64,000 nucleotides of DNA, taken from positions 1 through 64,000 of the forward strand of contig NZ_WHKF01000010.1 of NCBI RefSeq assembly GCF_009295825.1, read 5' to 3'. The notes under the pieces were generated by a model that worked only from the letters and a program-made list of their open reading frames with translations, did no database searches and was not told the origin of the DNA. The DNA is from Marinifilum sp. N1E240. Lineage in GTDB: Bacteria; Bacteroidota; Bacteroidia; Bacteroidales; Marinifilaceae. This document shows, piece by piece, positions 17,414 to 28,200 of this stretch. A program made the position numbers and the translations under genes. Numbering within the stretch: the stretch's first letter is position 1; every line of letters starts with the position of its first letter.

Positions 17414-19402
17414 ATGAAAAAAACAATTCTAAGTTTACTCTTAATCCTTTTTCTGATTCCATCCTTCTCTCAAGAAAGAATAAATGTAATCCCAGCAGTT
17501 CAGGAATGGGATAGTGCAGGGGAAGTAGTAAAGTACAATGCAATCTTTTTAAATTGGGATAAGGAAGCACCTGAAAAGGAGCAACTGTTTCTGAATCGAT
17601 TCGAGCAAGAACTAAAAGATTTGAATGTAAATGTTGTTGAGAAAAATGCTAAAAATTCACTTTTTGTAAACATTGATTTGAATTACAAAGCTATTGGCGA
17701 GCATAAGAATGCTTACCGTATTGATTTGGGAAGGGAAACGAAAGTTGAGGCATCCTCATACAAAGCATTGGTAAATGCTAGCAGAACTTTACTACAACTG
17801 TTTTCTCAGGAAAAATACAAACAAAGTTTTCCAAAAGGATTGATTACGGATTATCCAAAATATGGGAAAAGAATGTTGTTGTTAGATGTGACTCGAAAGT
17901 TTTTTACGTTTGATGAACTAAAGGATTTTATTAAAATAATGGCTTGGGCAAAGATGAACGAACTGCATCTGCATTTAAGCGATAACTCGTGGGGAGGATA
18001 TAGTGCTTACCGTTTAGAGAGTGAAATATATCCTGAACTCACGGCTAAAGATGGTCATTATACTTGGGAACAAATAAGAGAACTTCAGGATTTTGCTCAT
18101 TCCTACGGAATCGTGATTACTCCTGAAATTGATTCACCAGGGCATTCTTTGGCTTTCACCAATGTACGACCCGATCTGAAAAGCAAATGGTTGACTGCTA
18201 ATTATCTTGATATCACCAATCCTGATACCTATACATTTATGGAGGAAATTTTGGAAGAGGTGATTCCACATTTCGATGCACCCGACTTCCATTTGGGTAC
18301 AGATGAGTACAGAATTAATAGGATCAAAGATGATTCCTTGAAATATCATATTGGAAACACCTTTAGAAAGTACATCAATTATTTTAATGCCATTGTAAAG
18401 AAAAATGGCAAACAAACTCGTATCTGGTCGGGATTTGAACACATGCCAGGAAAAACAAAAATTGATAAGGATATTGTAATTGACATGTGGGAGACTAGTG
18501 ATGCACAAGACAAATCGAAACGTGGGTATCAGTTTATTAACTCAACGCATTTTTACACCTATATTGTGCCGGGTGCGCCTTATTATGGTGTTGATAACAG
18601 GTTTATTTATGAAGAGTGGACTCCTGAGATTTTTAGTGATAAAACAGAACAGAACCTACTTACAAACAGTCCGGGTTTACTAGGTAGTAAAATGCACATT
18701 TGGAATGATTTCGGTCCTACAGGTTATTCAACTTCCGAGATAACAAGACTTAGCATGTCTTCCATTCTGATCTTTTCGGAGAAAATGTGGGGGAGTCAAT
18801 CTCAACTTTCATTCGAAGATTACAAAAAGGATGCAGCTAAATTAAACAGAATTCCAATGACCAATTTATTGGATAGAAACTTTACAAAGAGAAAAGTAAT
18901 TTATGCCCATAAAGAGGATATTCATTTGGAGAAGGAGAAAAGTATCTCTTTAAATACAGGGATTGAGAATGTAGAGTATCCATGGACTTTGGAAATGACT
19001 GTTGAGAAAATAAAAGAGGGCACTAAAGAGGATGTATTATTCACTTCTGAATTGGCAAGTATTTATTCCGATCTGGAATATGAATTCAAAAGTAAGAAAG
19101 ATACGATTAGCAAGAGAGGTATAGCAATTGTAAGAGCCAATCAAACAGCGGGCGATAGTCCGTTGACATCTCACCGACCGCAAGTGATTGTGTTTGATTA
19201 TCAGATTCCTTTGAAGCGAGCGGTTAAAATAAAACTGATTGGAGAGCAAGGAAAAACAAGTTTGTATGTAGACGGTCAATTTGTTGGAAGTGAGAATATT
19301 CAAATGCTCTGTCCGGTATCTACGATTGGAAATACTAAAGGCAAGACATTCTGTGGAAAAATTAAAAATGTTTCCATTGTTCAGAATTCAGTGGATGAGT
19401 AA
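17414..19402 (+). CDS. Exported GH20 beta-N-acetylhexosaminidase
   Basis: The 662-residue product has a signal peptide ending near 'PSFS-QE'. An N-terminal GH20b-like domain precedes the (beta/alpha)8 catalytic domain. The Asp297-Glu298 pair in 'HLGTDEYRI' is the substrate-assisted catalytic dyad of family 20. Supporting motifs are 'NELHLHLSDNSWGG' and 'VITPEIDSPGHS'. The enzyme removes terminal N-acetylglucosamine or N-acetylgalactosamine from glycans, chitin or peptidoglycan fragments. The C-terminal ~170 residues form a beta-sandwich, possibly for carbohydrate binding. The length is within the family range. It lies in the exported-hydrolase run, 31 bp behind the YARHG gene. Confidence 0.92.
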   Translation: MKKTILSLLLILFLIPSFSQERINVIPAVQEWDSAGEVVKYNAIFLNWDKEAPEKEQLFLNRFEQELKDLNVNVVEKNAKNSLFVNIDLNYKAIGEHKNAYRIDLGRETKVEASSYKALVNASRTLLQLFSQEKYKQSFPKGLITDYPKYGKRMLLLDVTRKFFTFDELKDFIKIMAWAKMNELHLHLSDNSWGGYSAYRLESEIYPELTAKDGHYTWEQIRELQDFAHSYGIVITPEIDSPGHSLAFTNVRPDLKSKWLTANYLDITNPDTYTFMEEILEEVIPHFDAPDFHLGTDEYRINRIKDDSLKYHIGNTFRKYINYFNAIVKKNGKQTRIWSGFEHMPGKTKIDKDIVIDMWETSDAQDKSKRGYQFINSTHFYTYIVPGAPYYGVDNRFIYEEWTPEIFSDKTEQNLLTNSPGLLGSKMHIWNDFGPTGYSTSEITRLSMSSILIFSEKMWGSQSQLSFEDYKKDAAKLNRIPMTNLLDRNFTKRKVIYAHKEDIHLEKEKSISLNTGIENVEYPWTLEMTVEKIKEGTKEDVLFTSELASIYSDLEYEFKSKKDTISKRGIAIVRANQTAGDSPLTSHRPQVIVFDYQIPLKRAVKIKLIGEQGKTSLYVDGQFVGSENIQMLCPVSTIGNTKGKTFCGKIKNVSIVQNSVDE

Positions 19403-19510
19403 TTAAAAACCTACGCAATTGATTCTAAATTAACGGTCATACTTGTGAATCAAAACTGAAAGTGTTAACTAGTGAATCCTTTCTAATTGATTGAAATAAA
19501 AACCAGATAA

Positions 19511-20773
19511 ATGATGAATCGAACGCGTACCCTATTGCTTATCGCTCTCATGGTATTTTTACAACAGTTTACAAATGCTCAGAGCAAACAGGATGTTCAA
19601 CATTTGCAAAATATTGGACTCTCGGATAGTTTATATTCCGAGATTCTACAAGAATATAGAAAAATATACGTTCAACTTCCTGCCAATTTCAAGCCAGATG
19701 AAAACAAGAAATATCCGCTTGTTTTTTGTTTGGATGGGGAAGTGCTTTTGCCCGCTGTTAACAATGTTCATAGTTTTTATAGTGGCGGATTTATGCCCGA
19801 TATGATTTTGGTTGGTGTTTCGAATGCCAGGAACAGAACCAGAGATTTAACCACATCTAAAATTACAGAGAAGTATGGGATGCCATTTAAAGAGGAAAAT
19901 GGAGAGGCAGCTAAGTTTAGTAAATTTATCCAATTGGAGTTGATCCCATTTGTGGAGGAAAAATATCCGGTGAGCAAGTTTAGAAGCTTAATAGGACACT
20001 CTTACGGTGGTTTATTTGCCATTTATACTTTGATCAATCATCCCGAACTGTTTGCTAACTATGTAGCAATTGATCCAAGTTTGGACTGGGACAATCAAAA
20101 ATTGCTGAAGGAAGCACAGGAGAAGATTTCAGAGAAAGATTATAGAGGGAAATCCTTATTTCTATCCTTAGGAGGGCAGTTGCACATGCAAAATCCAGAG
20201 GTTACTATTGATAATGTGATGCAGGATTCCAGTGAGTTCACTTTATTTGCGAGATCGAACATTGAATTTTCAAAACTGATAAAGCAGGAACAGAAAAATG
20301 GCTTGAACTTTGAATGGAAATTCTACCCACGTGATTTGCATGGTACCATTCCATTGCCTTCCATTATGGATGGTTTGATATTCGATTTTGAATGGTATCA
20401 AATGGAAAATACAGATAAGTTCAACTCGCCAGCAAGCTCAAAAGAGGAGTTGTTTAAGATCATCAATTATCGAGCTGAAAAATTGGAAACGTATTTTAAG
20501 TATAAGGTGCCTCCATATCCGGAAGATCTCTTAAATGCCTTAGGATATATGAGTTTGGACATGGGACAATTGGGAAAATCTAAAATGTTTTTCGAGTTCG
20601 GAATCGAATTTTATCCAAATAGTCCAAATGTATACGATTCAATGGCAGATTACTACGAAAGAAATAAGGACTTTGTAAAAGCAGCTTTGTATGTGACTAA
20701 AGCTTATGCAATAAGTGGTAATGATTACTATAAGCAAAGAATGAAAACATTGAGAACAAAAATTGTTGACTAG
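19511..20773 (+). CDS. Exported putative esterase with C-terminal TPR
   Basis: The 420-residue product has a signal peptide ending near 'TNA-QS'. The catalytic part is a PF00756-type esterase (enterochelin esterase/IroE-like fold), with 'YPLVFCLDG', the nucleophile Ser164 in 'GHSYGG' and a His in 'DLHGT'. The C-terminal ~90 residues are TPR-like ('PEDLLNALGYMSLDMGQLGK' and 'NVYDSMADYYERNKDFVKAA'). The same hydrolase-plus-TPR pairing is seen in the gene at 14286, with the modules in reverse order. It could cleave siderophore or carbohydrate esters; this cannot be told from the sequence. Confidence 0.85.
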   Translation: MMNRTRTLLLIALMVFLQQFTNAQSKQDVQHLQNIGLSDSLYSEILQEYRKIYVQLPANFKPDENKKYPLVFCLDGEVLLPAVNNVHSFYSGGFMPDMILVGVSNARNRTRDLTTSKITEKYGMPFKEENGEAAKFSKFIQLELIPFVEEKYPVSKFRSLIGHSYGGLFAIYTLINHPELFANYVAIDPSLDWDNQKLLKEAQEKISEKDYRGKSLFLSLGGQLHMQNPEVTIDNVMQDSSEFTLFARSNIEFSKLIKQEQKNGLNFEWKFYPRDLHGTIPLPSIMDGLIFDFEWYQMENTDKFNSPASSKEELFKIINYRAEKLETYFKYKVPPYPEDLLNALGYMSLDMGQLGKSKMFFEFGIEFYPNSPNVYDSMADYYERNKDFVKAALYVTKAYAISGNDYYKQRMKTLRTKIVD

Positions 20774-20797
20774 CATATACTATAATTCAATCGTAAT

Positions 20798-21943
20798 ATG
20801 AAGCTCAGGAATATCATTTTATTGTTCGCCGTATTGGTTTGTTCTATAAAAGTCCAAGCTCAGCAAGTTGAAACCTATTATTTGCATGATCGGGTTTCGA
20901 ACAAGGATACTATTGAATACAAGCGATTGATCGAATACGATTCGATTGAAAAACTGTATCACGTTCGGGATTACTACCCTGATGGACAAATTCAGATGGA
21001 AGGAACTTACAGTTCTTTTGACAAAAGGATAAAGGAGAAAAGCTTTTGGTGCAACTACAAAGGCAATACCAAGGAAGGAGAATTTAAACGGTGGTATAAA
21101 AATGGTTTGTTGCTGAGTAAAAATAATTATTCGAAGGGGTTACGAGATGGTCTGCATGAATATTGGTATTTGAATGGAGAAAGAGAATCAGTACAACATT
21201 ATAACAAGGGGCAGAAACATGGAAAATGCACCTGGTGGAATGAGGATGGTTCTTTGCAAAGAGAAATGACATTTGTAAGAGGAGAAAATCAGCATAAAAA
21301 GGACACCAATTATCATTATATCAGTTATACACCCAAAACTTATCAGGCAGACAGCCTAAAGAAATGGCCTTTGATCATTTATTTGCATGGAGGATCGAGT
21401 CGGGGACAAGACACCATAAAATTGTTTTCGCATGGCATTCCCGATCAGATCTGGCGTGGAAGAGAATTTTCTTTTGTAATTGTAGCTCCTCAATGTCCGA
21501 TAAATCAAAGATGGTCGACCGACGATTGGTTTGAGAACTTTTATCAGGAAATCACATCAAAATATAGAGTAGATACAGACCGAATTTATCTTACAGGTGT
21601 GAGCTTGGGCGGTTCGGGAACCTGGTATTTGGCTATGAAGCATCCCGATAAATTTGCAGCTATTGCACCCATGAGTGGTTTTACTCGTCATATGGATTTT
21701 ATTGAGAACAATATAGACCGGTTGATTGATATGCCCATCTGGGCATTCCATGGCAAAACTGATAGGATTGTGGAATTTGAAGATACAGAGTGGTTGGTGA
21801 ATGAACTTATGAGAAAAAATAAAAATGTAAAATTCACAGCAGAGCCAAATGTCGGACATTGGATGGACTGGCATGTTTATACAAATCAGGAGATATACGA
21901 TTGGTTTTTAGAGCATGATTTGGGAAAAAGAGATGAAAATTAG
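20798..21943 (+). CDS. Exported MORN-repeat/alpha-beta hydrolase fusion
   Basis: The 381-residue product has a signal peptide ending near 'VQA-QQ'. The N-terminal half (about 50-170) has YwqK-like MORN repeats ('YYPDGQIQMEGTY', 'WYKNGLLLSKNNYSKGLRDG', 'WWNEDGSLQREM'). The C-terminal half is an alpha/beta hydrolase of the esterase-PHB/feruloyl-esterase type: 'LIIYLHGGSSRG', nucleophile Ser269 in 'TGVSLGGSG', Asp in 'HGKTDRIV' and His in 'NVGHWMDWH'. It starts 24 bp after the previous esterase and its transcript ends in the terminator at 21986. The MORN-hydrolase fusion is unusual. Confidence 0.85.
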   Translation: MKLRNIILLFAVLVCSIKVQAQQVETYYLHDRVSNKDTIEYKRLIEYDSIEKLYHVRDYYPDGQIQMEGTYSSFDKRIKEKSFWCNYKGNTKEGEFKRWYKNGLLLSKNNYSKGLRDGLHEYWYLNGERESVQHYNKGQKHGKCTWWNEDGSLQREMTFVRGENQHKKDTNYHYISYTPKTYQADSLKKWPLIIYLHGGSSRGQDTIKLFSHGIPDQIWRGREFSFVIVAPQCPINQRWSTDDWFENFYQEITSKYRVDTDRIYLTGVSLGGSGTWYLAMKHPDKFAAIAPMSGFTRHMDFIENNIDRLIDMPIWAFHGKTDRIVEFEDTEWLVNELMRKNKNVKFTAEPNVGHWMDWHVYTNQEIYDWFLEHDLGKRDEN

Positions 21944-21985
21944 TGCATCTGTTTACTTGCAATGAAACCAGAATAGAATAAGAAG

Positions 21986-22013
21986 GAGCCTCGTTCAACG
22001 AAGCTCTTTTTTT
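21986..22013 (+). terminator. Rho-independent terminator
   Basis: The arms 21986-21995 and 21997-22006 (gagcctcgtt / aacgaagctc, one mismatch) are followed by seven Ts. This is the first clear terminator after 13356 on the plus strand and closes the exported-hydrolase run. Confidence 0.85.
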
Positions 22014-22229
22014 ATACGATATATTTTAATGTAGCAATAAGCTAACTATTGTTTAACAAATTTAAAATGATTCTAAGAATATAATTCTACAATATGATAA
22101 TTGTATTGCTTGATTAGTTTTACATTTATAGATGTGAAGTTTTGAGGAGCAATCTGATATAAGCTATTCACATTTAAATTAGTAATAAGAGAACGAGTCA
22201 TTAATGTCAATAAATAAGTAAAAAAACAA

Positions 22230-25200
22230 ATGATTTTGAGGAAAATAGTCATTCTTAGCCTGTTTGTACTGGTAATTTTCACAGCTGGAGCACAAAACAA
22301 ATACAATGATCTTTGGACCGAGGTGGAAGGTTTGGAGCTGAAAGGTAAATTCCAGAGTGCAAATTTGGTAGTCGATAAAATACTAAAGAAAGCGAAGCGC
22401 TCCAATCAAAGTGATCAAATTGTAAAAGGATTTATCTACAAATCTAAATTTACATTACTACTCGAGGAAGAAGCTCAAGAGCAGATTGTGAGAGAGTTGG
22501 AAGCTGCGATTCAAGAGATGGAATTTCCGACGAATGTAATTTTAGAATCGGTTTATGCGAGTTTTTTAGATCAATATCTGGATGATAACAATTATAGGAT
22601 TAGAAAAAGAACTTATGTAGCTTCTAAAAATGTTTCTGATGATTTTAAGAAATGGGATGTGAATACATTCATGAGGCAGATTTCAAAACATTTCGAACAA
22701 TCTCTGTCGAATCCGATAGGTTTGCAACAATTGCCAATTCAGGATTATTTGAATATTTTATCGGAAAGTAAGACTTCACATAAATTTCGTCCGACATTGT
22801 TCGACTTTTTGGCTCAAAGAGCAATAGACTTCTATGAGGAAGATAGGTGGTATGTAAATAAGCCTAGAAATGAATTTCATTTAAAAGAGCCAGGTTTATT
22901 TGCCGCCAGCGATAAGTTTGTAAAAAATATATCTATCAAGACAGATGATTACAGTCGCAAACAAAATGTTTTAAAATGGTATCAGGCATTGGAATTATTT
23001 CACCAGACAAATGATACTACTGCTTATGTTGATGTGATATTGGAACGATTAAATTTCGTTAGAAATAATCATACCAATAGAGATAAAGATGATTTGTACT
23101 TTCATGCCTTAAGTCAGCTTTCAAGTGCTATCAATGCTCATTCAGCTTCGGCAAGTGTTGATTATGAAATAGCTGATTACTATTATCAAAGGAGTATGCA
23201 AGTTGGAGCGAAAAACGATAAGGTTTTGAAAGATTATCGAATTAAAGCATTGGAAATCTGTAAGAGGGTGATAAAAAAGTATCCAAATTCTGATGGGGGA
23301 TTGTTGTGTACTATTTTAAAAAATAATATTGAGAAAAAAACGGTTACGATAGAGGCTGAAAGATATAATATTCCCCAAAAAGCTTTTTTGGCGAAGGTAG
23401 ACTTTAAAGGTATTGATAGTTTGTACTTATCGGCATACAAAGTTCCTTATGATTTTATTTTCGAAAGGTATTCTTACAAAAAAGACAGTTTGTTATTGGA
23501 GATGATTCAAAAAAACAAACCTGTACAATCCAGTTTTTACAAACTACAAGCAAAAAAGGATTACTATCAATATACTACAGAGGTTGATTTCCCTGGTTTG
23601 GAATTGGGCAATTATCTTATTGTTGCTTCTCAAAAAAAGAACATTCAGTCCATACAGCATATCTATAGTCAGGAGGTTATTTGTGTGAGTGGCATGTCTA
23701 TTCTGGATATTAGTAGAAGTGATGATCTTGCAATTAAATTATTGGATAGGGAAAATGGAAATCCTTTGAAAGATGTTGAAATTATTGTGACATCACCTAA
23801 AAGATCCAAGCAAGTTGGTAAGACAAATGCCAATGGTGAGTTTTTCATTAAAAAAAATGAGAATTATGGATATTTAAAAATTTTAGCGATTCATAAAAAT
23901 GATACGCTTCTAAAAGATAATGGCTACATAAGTTCTCGTTCGATAAGAGAAAAGAAGGAAAAAGAGCACATTGCCAAAATGTTTTTGTACTTGGATAGAA
24001 GTATTTATCGTCCGGGTCAGACGGTTTATTTTAAAGGAATATTTGTTGAAAAGAAAAATGGAATATCTCGAGTTGTACCTAACACTTATACAACGGTAGT
24101 AATTTATGATTCTAACTATGAGGAATTAAAAGAAATGCGCTTAAAAACCAATGAATTTGGTTCGATAAGTGGGGAGTTTAAATTGCCTCGTAATTTAATG
24201 ACTGGTGAATTTACCATTGAAATGGATGAGGACTATGGTACAGACCTAATTGATGAAGATGAATATTATGAGAAGATTGATGATATTGAAACTGCTGAAG
24301 TTGAATTTTCGGTTGAAGAGTACAAACGTCCTAAATTTGAAGTTTCATTCGATGCTGTTTCTGATAATTATGTAGTAGGAGATAGTGTTAGAATAAGTGG
24401 TTTGGCAAAAGCATTTTTAGGTTCTTCGGTATCCAATGCTAACACTAAATATACGGTTACAAGAGAGGTTTTGCCTATTTGGGGAAGAAATTATTATGGA
24501 GGATCGTCAAAAATCATAAAAACAGGAACAACGCAAACCGATGAGAAAGGCAAATTTAGTATCGATTTTATAGCCATTCCCGATTCTTTGACAGAAAAGT
24601 CGAACAAACCGATTTTTGTTTATACGATAAAAGCGAATGTTACCGATAGTAATGGGGAAACCAGAAGTGCTACGCAAAATGTTCATGTGGGTTATCACAA
24701 TTTAAAAGTTGACTTCTTTTTAGGCAGAAAACTAAATAGTAGTATGTCTCATAAAGTTAAAATTGAGACAAAGAATTTAAACAATCAGCCTGTTGATGCA
24801 GAGCTAGAAATACTCATTCAAAAACTGAAGAGCCCAGACAGAGTGGTGAGGAAAAAGCCTTGGGAAGTAGCGGAACTGAAATACATTCCAAAGGAGAAAT
24901 ATATAAAACTGTTTCCACATGAGCCTTACGATAGAACTGATGTAATGCAATATTGGAAAGAAGAAACAGTGGTCTTTTCTAGAAAATTTGCCGCGACAAA
25001 TTCTAAGGATTGTGAATTGCCAGATATTTCTGATTGGAAATCAGGTCGCTATAAGATGAAGGTGATAGCCGTTGATGAATTTAGAGATACCATAATAGTA
25101 AACAGACATTTTCAGGTGTATCATCCAGAGGATACTTCTCTTGCTGACAATCAGATGTTTGAATATGATATCATCAACTCGAATTTTAAGCAAGATCGAT

Positions 25201-28200
25201 TTGTATCTCTAAAACTAAAAACTGCTTGTCAGGATCTTAAGGTGAATTTGGAAGCTTATTATCAGGGAAAATTGGTGTTTAGTGAGTTGATTTCTGTTGA
25301 AACTGGAAGTGCAATTGTAAACGTACCGGTAGCTCAGCATTATAAAAATAAACTGGATTTCAATCTTTACTTTGTAAAGTACAATAGCTTGTTTCAAAAA
25401 CAGTTTTCTACAAGTTTTAAAGAAGAGGAAAGAGAATTAAACATAGAAACTTTAAGCTTTAGAAATAAATTGACTCCTGGAAACAAGGAATCATGGAGTT
25501 TTAAGATTAAGAATTCGGATAGTAAGAATGCAAATGCTGAAGTTCTGGCTTCTATGTACGATTCTTCTTTGGATCAATTTAAGAGTCATTCCTGGAAAAC
25601 AAATATTAATTTCAGAAAGAACCATTATTATCGTTCTCCATATGTTAATAGTGAATTTTTTAATACCAGTACTTTCGTAGGTTTTAATACTAATTATTTA
25701 AATAACAATGTATCATTCCTGAAAAACTACCATAGATTGAAATGGTTTGGATTTAATTTTGCATCATCGGAATATTCGAACAAACAATATTTGGAAAGGC
25801 TTTCAAGCAAAAAATACAAACCAAAATATTTTAAAGGAAATATTAGTGGTATCGTAACCGATAATTCTGGCTCTCCAATACCAGGAGTTTCTGTAATTAT
25901 AAAAGGTACAATGCTGGGTGCAACTACCGATATTAACGGGTTTTACTCTATTGATGCACCTAAAGGGTCAGTTTTAGTTTTCAGTTTTATAGGATTTACA
26001 GCAAGAGATGTTTTGATTGGAAAGTCGGGAACATATAATCTAGCTATGTCGGAAGATGCGGTCGGATGCGATGAAGTTGTGGTCACAGCAATGGGAATTG
26101 CTCGAAAGGATAAAGCATTATCGGGTTCGGTTGGATATGTGAGTGCAAAAGATATCCGAAATGATCTTTTCTCAAAATTGAAGGGTACTGTAGCAGGCGT
26201 TGAAATTTTAGTTGTGGAAGAGGAGGAAGATGAAGAGGTTTCTTTTCTAAAAATTAGAGGAAGTAATTCAATGGCTGCAGGTAATTCACCTTTGTATGTT
26301 ATTGATGGTGTACCTATGGATGCAGCCGCTGGAGCTCAATTTTCTGCCAGCGAAATTGCTGATATTTCTGTATTAAAGGGCGCATCGGCAACAGGAATTT
26401 ATGGTGCACGAGCGAGATATGGAGTTGTTCTTATTAGTACTAAAAAAGGCTTGGAAGAACTAACTCAGGTGGAAACAAGAAGCAATCTAAAGGAAACTGC
26501 TTTTTTCTTTCCGCATGTAAGAACAAACAAAAAGGGTGAGCTAAGCTTTAGTTTTGATTCTCCTCAGGCATTAACCAAATGGCGTTTGATGCTATTCGCT
26601 CATAACAAATCTGTGGAAACGGCTAGTCTTGAAAAGTGGGTGCTTACGCAGAAAAATATCAATGTGATACCCAATGCACCAAGATTTTTACGTGAAGATG
26701 ATACAATTACTTTAAGTGTAAAAATCAGTAATCTGACCAAAGAAGAAGCTACCGGAGTCGCAGCTTTACAATTGTTCGATGCAGTAACAATGAATCCAAT
26801 TGACAAAGAGCGAATTGATTTTAAGAGTACTCAGAATTTTAGCATAGCAGCCAAAGGCAATTCATCAGTAGCCTGGAGTTTGAAGATTCCTAAAGGTATA
26901 GCAGCAATTCAATATAAGATTGTGGCAAAATCTGGTAAGCATAGCGATGGAGAAAGTAGTATTTTACCAGTTCTTGCCAATAGAACTTTGGTAACGGAAA
27001 GCAGACCTTTATGGGTTTCGGCAGGAGAATCGAAAGAGGTACAATTCGCGAAATTGAAAAAAGTAAAGTCTTCAACGCAGACAAATCACAAATTTAGCGT
27101 GGAATATACTTCTAATCCAGCCTGGTTAGCCATTAAATCTTTGCCTTACCTTATGGAGTTTCCTCATGAATGCGCTGAACAAACATTTTCAAGATTTTAC
27201 TCCAATGCTTTGGCAGAGGTTCTTCTTGAAAAAAATCCTCAGATAAAAGAAGTGATCAATACTTGGATGAATAAGGAAAGTTTGAAATCGCCATTGGAGG
27301 AAAATGAAGATTTAAAATCAATTTTAATTTCAGAAACACCTTGGGTAATAGATTTACAAAACGACAAAGAGAATAAGGCAAGATTAGCCAAATTCTTCGA
27401 CAAGGAGCAGGTAAGAAGTGAGCAATTACGAACAAGTAGTAAATTGAAGGAATTACAGATGAGTTCTGGCGGTTTTCCTTGGTTTTCAGGAGGTCGGGAA
27501 AATCAGTTTATTACTCAGCATATTGTATCCGGAATTGGGCATTTGCACAAATTGGATGTGAAGTGTGAGAATGACTACAAGCTTAAAGATATTGCAAAAA
27601 AAGCTGTTAAGTATCTGGATAAGGAATTTGTAAAGCAATATCAGAACTATTGTAAATTGTCAAAAGATTCAGCGAGTGTTGCTTTAAATCATCAGCTGAT
27701 ACATTATTTATATACCAGAAGCTTTTTTAAGAATTCTCACCCTTTATCGGATAAAGTAGAGAAGGTGGCAAATATCTATTTGGAGAAATGTGAAAATTCA
27801 TGGCTAACTCAATCTCTTTACGATAAAGGCATGATCGCCTTACTAATGCATAGAAATGGTAAGATTGAAATTGCACAAAATATTATTGAAGCATTAAGCG
27901 AGCAAGCTGTAATTTCGGATGAAAATGGCATGTACTGGAAAGAAAACAGGAAGAGTTGGTACTGGTATCAATCCCCTACTGAAACACAAGCTTTACTAAT
28001 TGAAGCCTTTACAGAAATTAATGGTGATTTGAAAAAAGTAGAGCAATTAAAACAATGGCTTCTTAAAAATAAACAGACCAATAAATGGAGTACCACCAAA
28101 GCTACAACAGAAGCTATTTACGCATTGTTGATGAATGGAAATGAGTGTTTATCTGTTGCAGACAATACAGTTATTAAACTTGGAGATGAAAAGATTAGTA

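Noticed and set aside
26041-26460. A separate TonB receptor gene within 22230-28808
   Set aside because: The plug motifs are in frame with flanking macroglobulin domains and no barrel, signal peptide, start or stop separates them.
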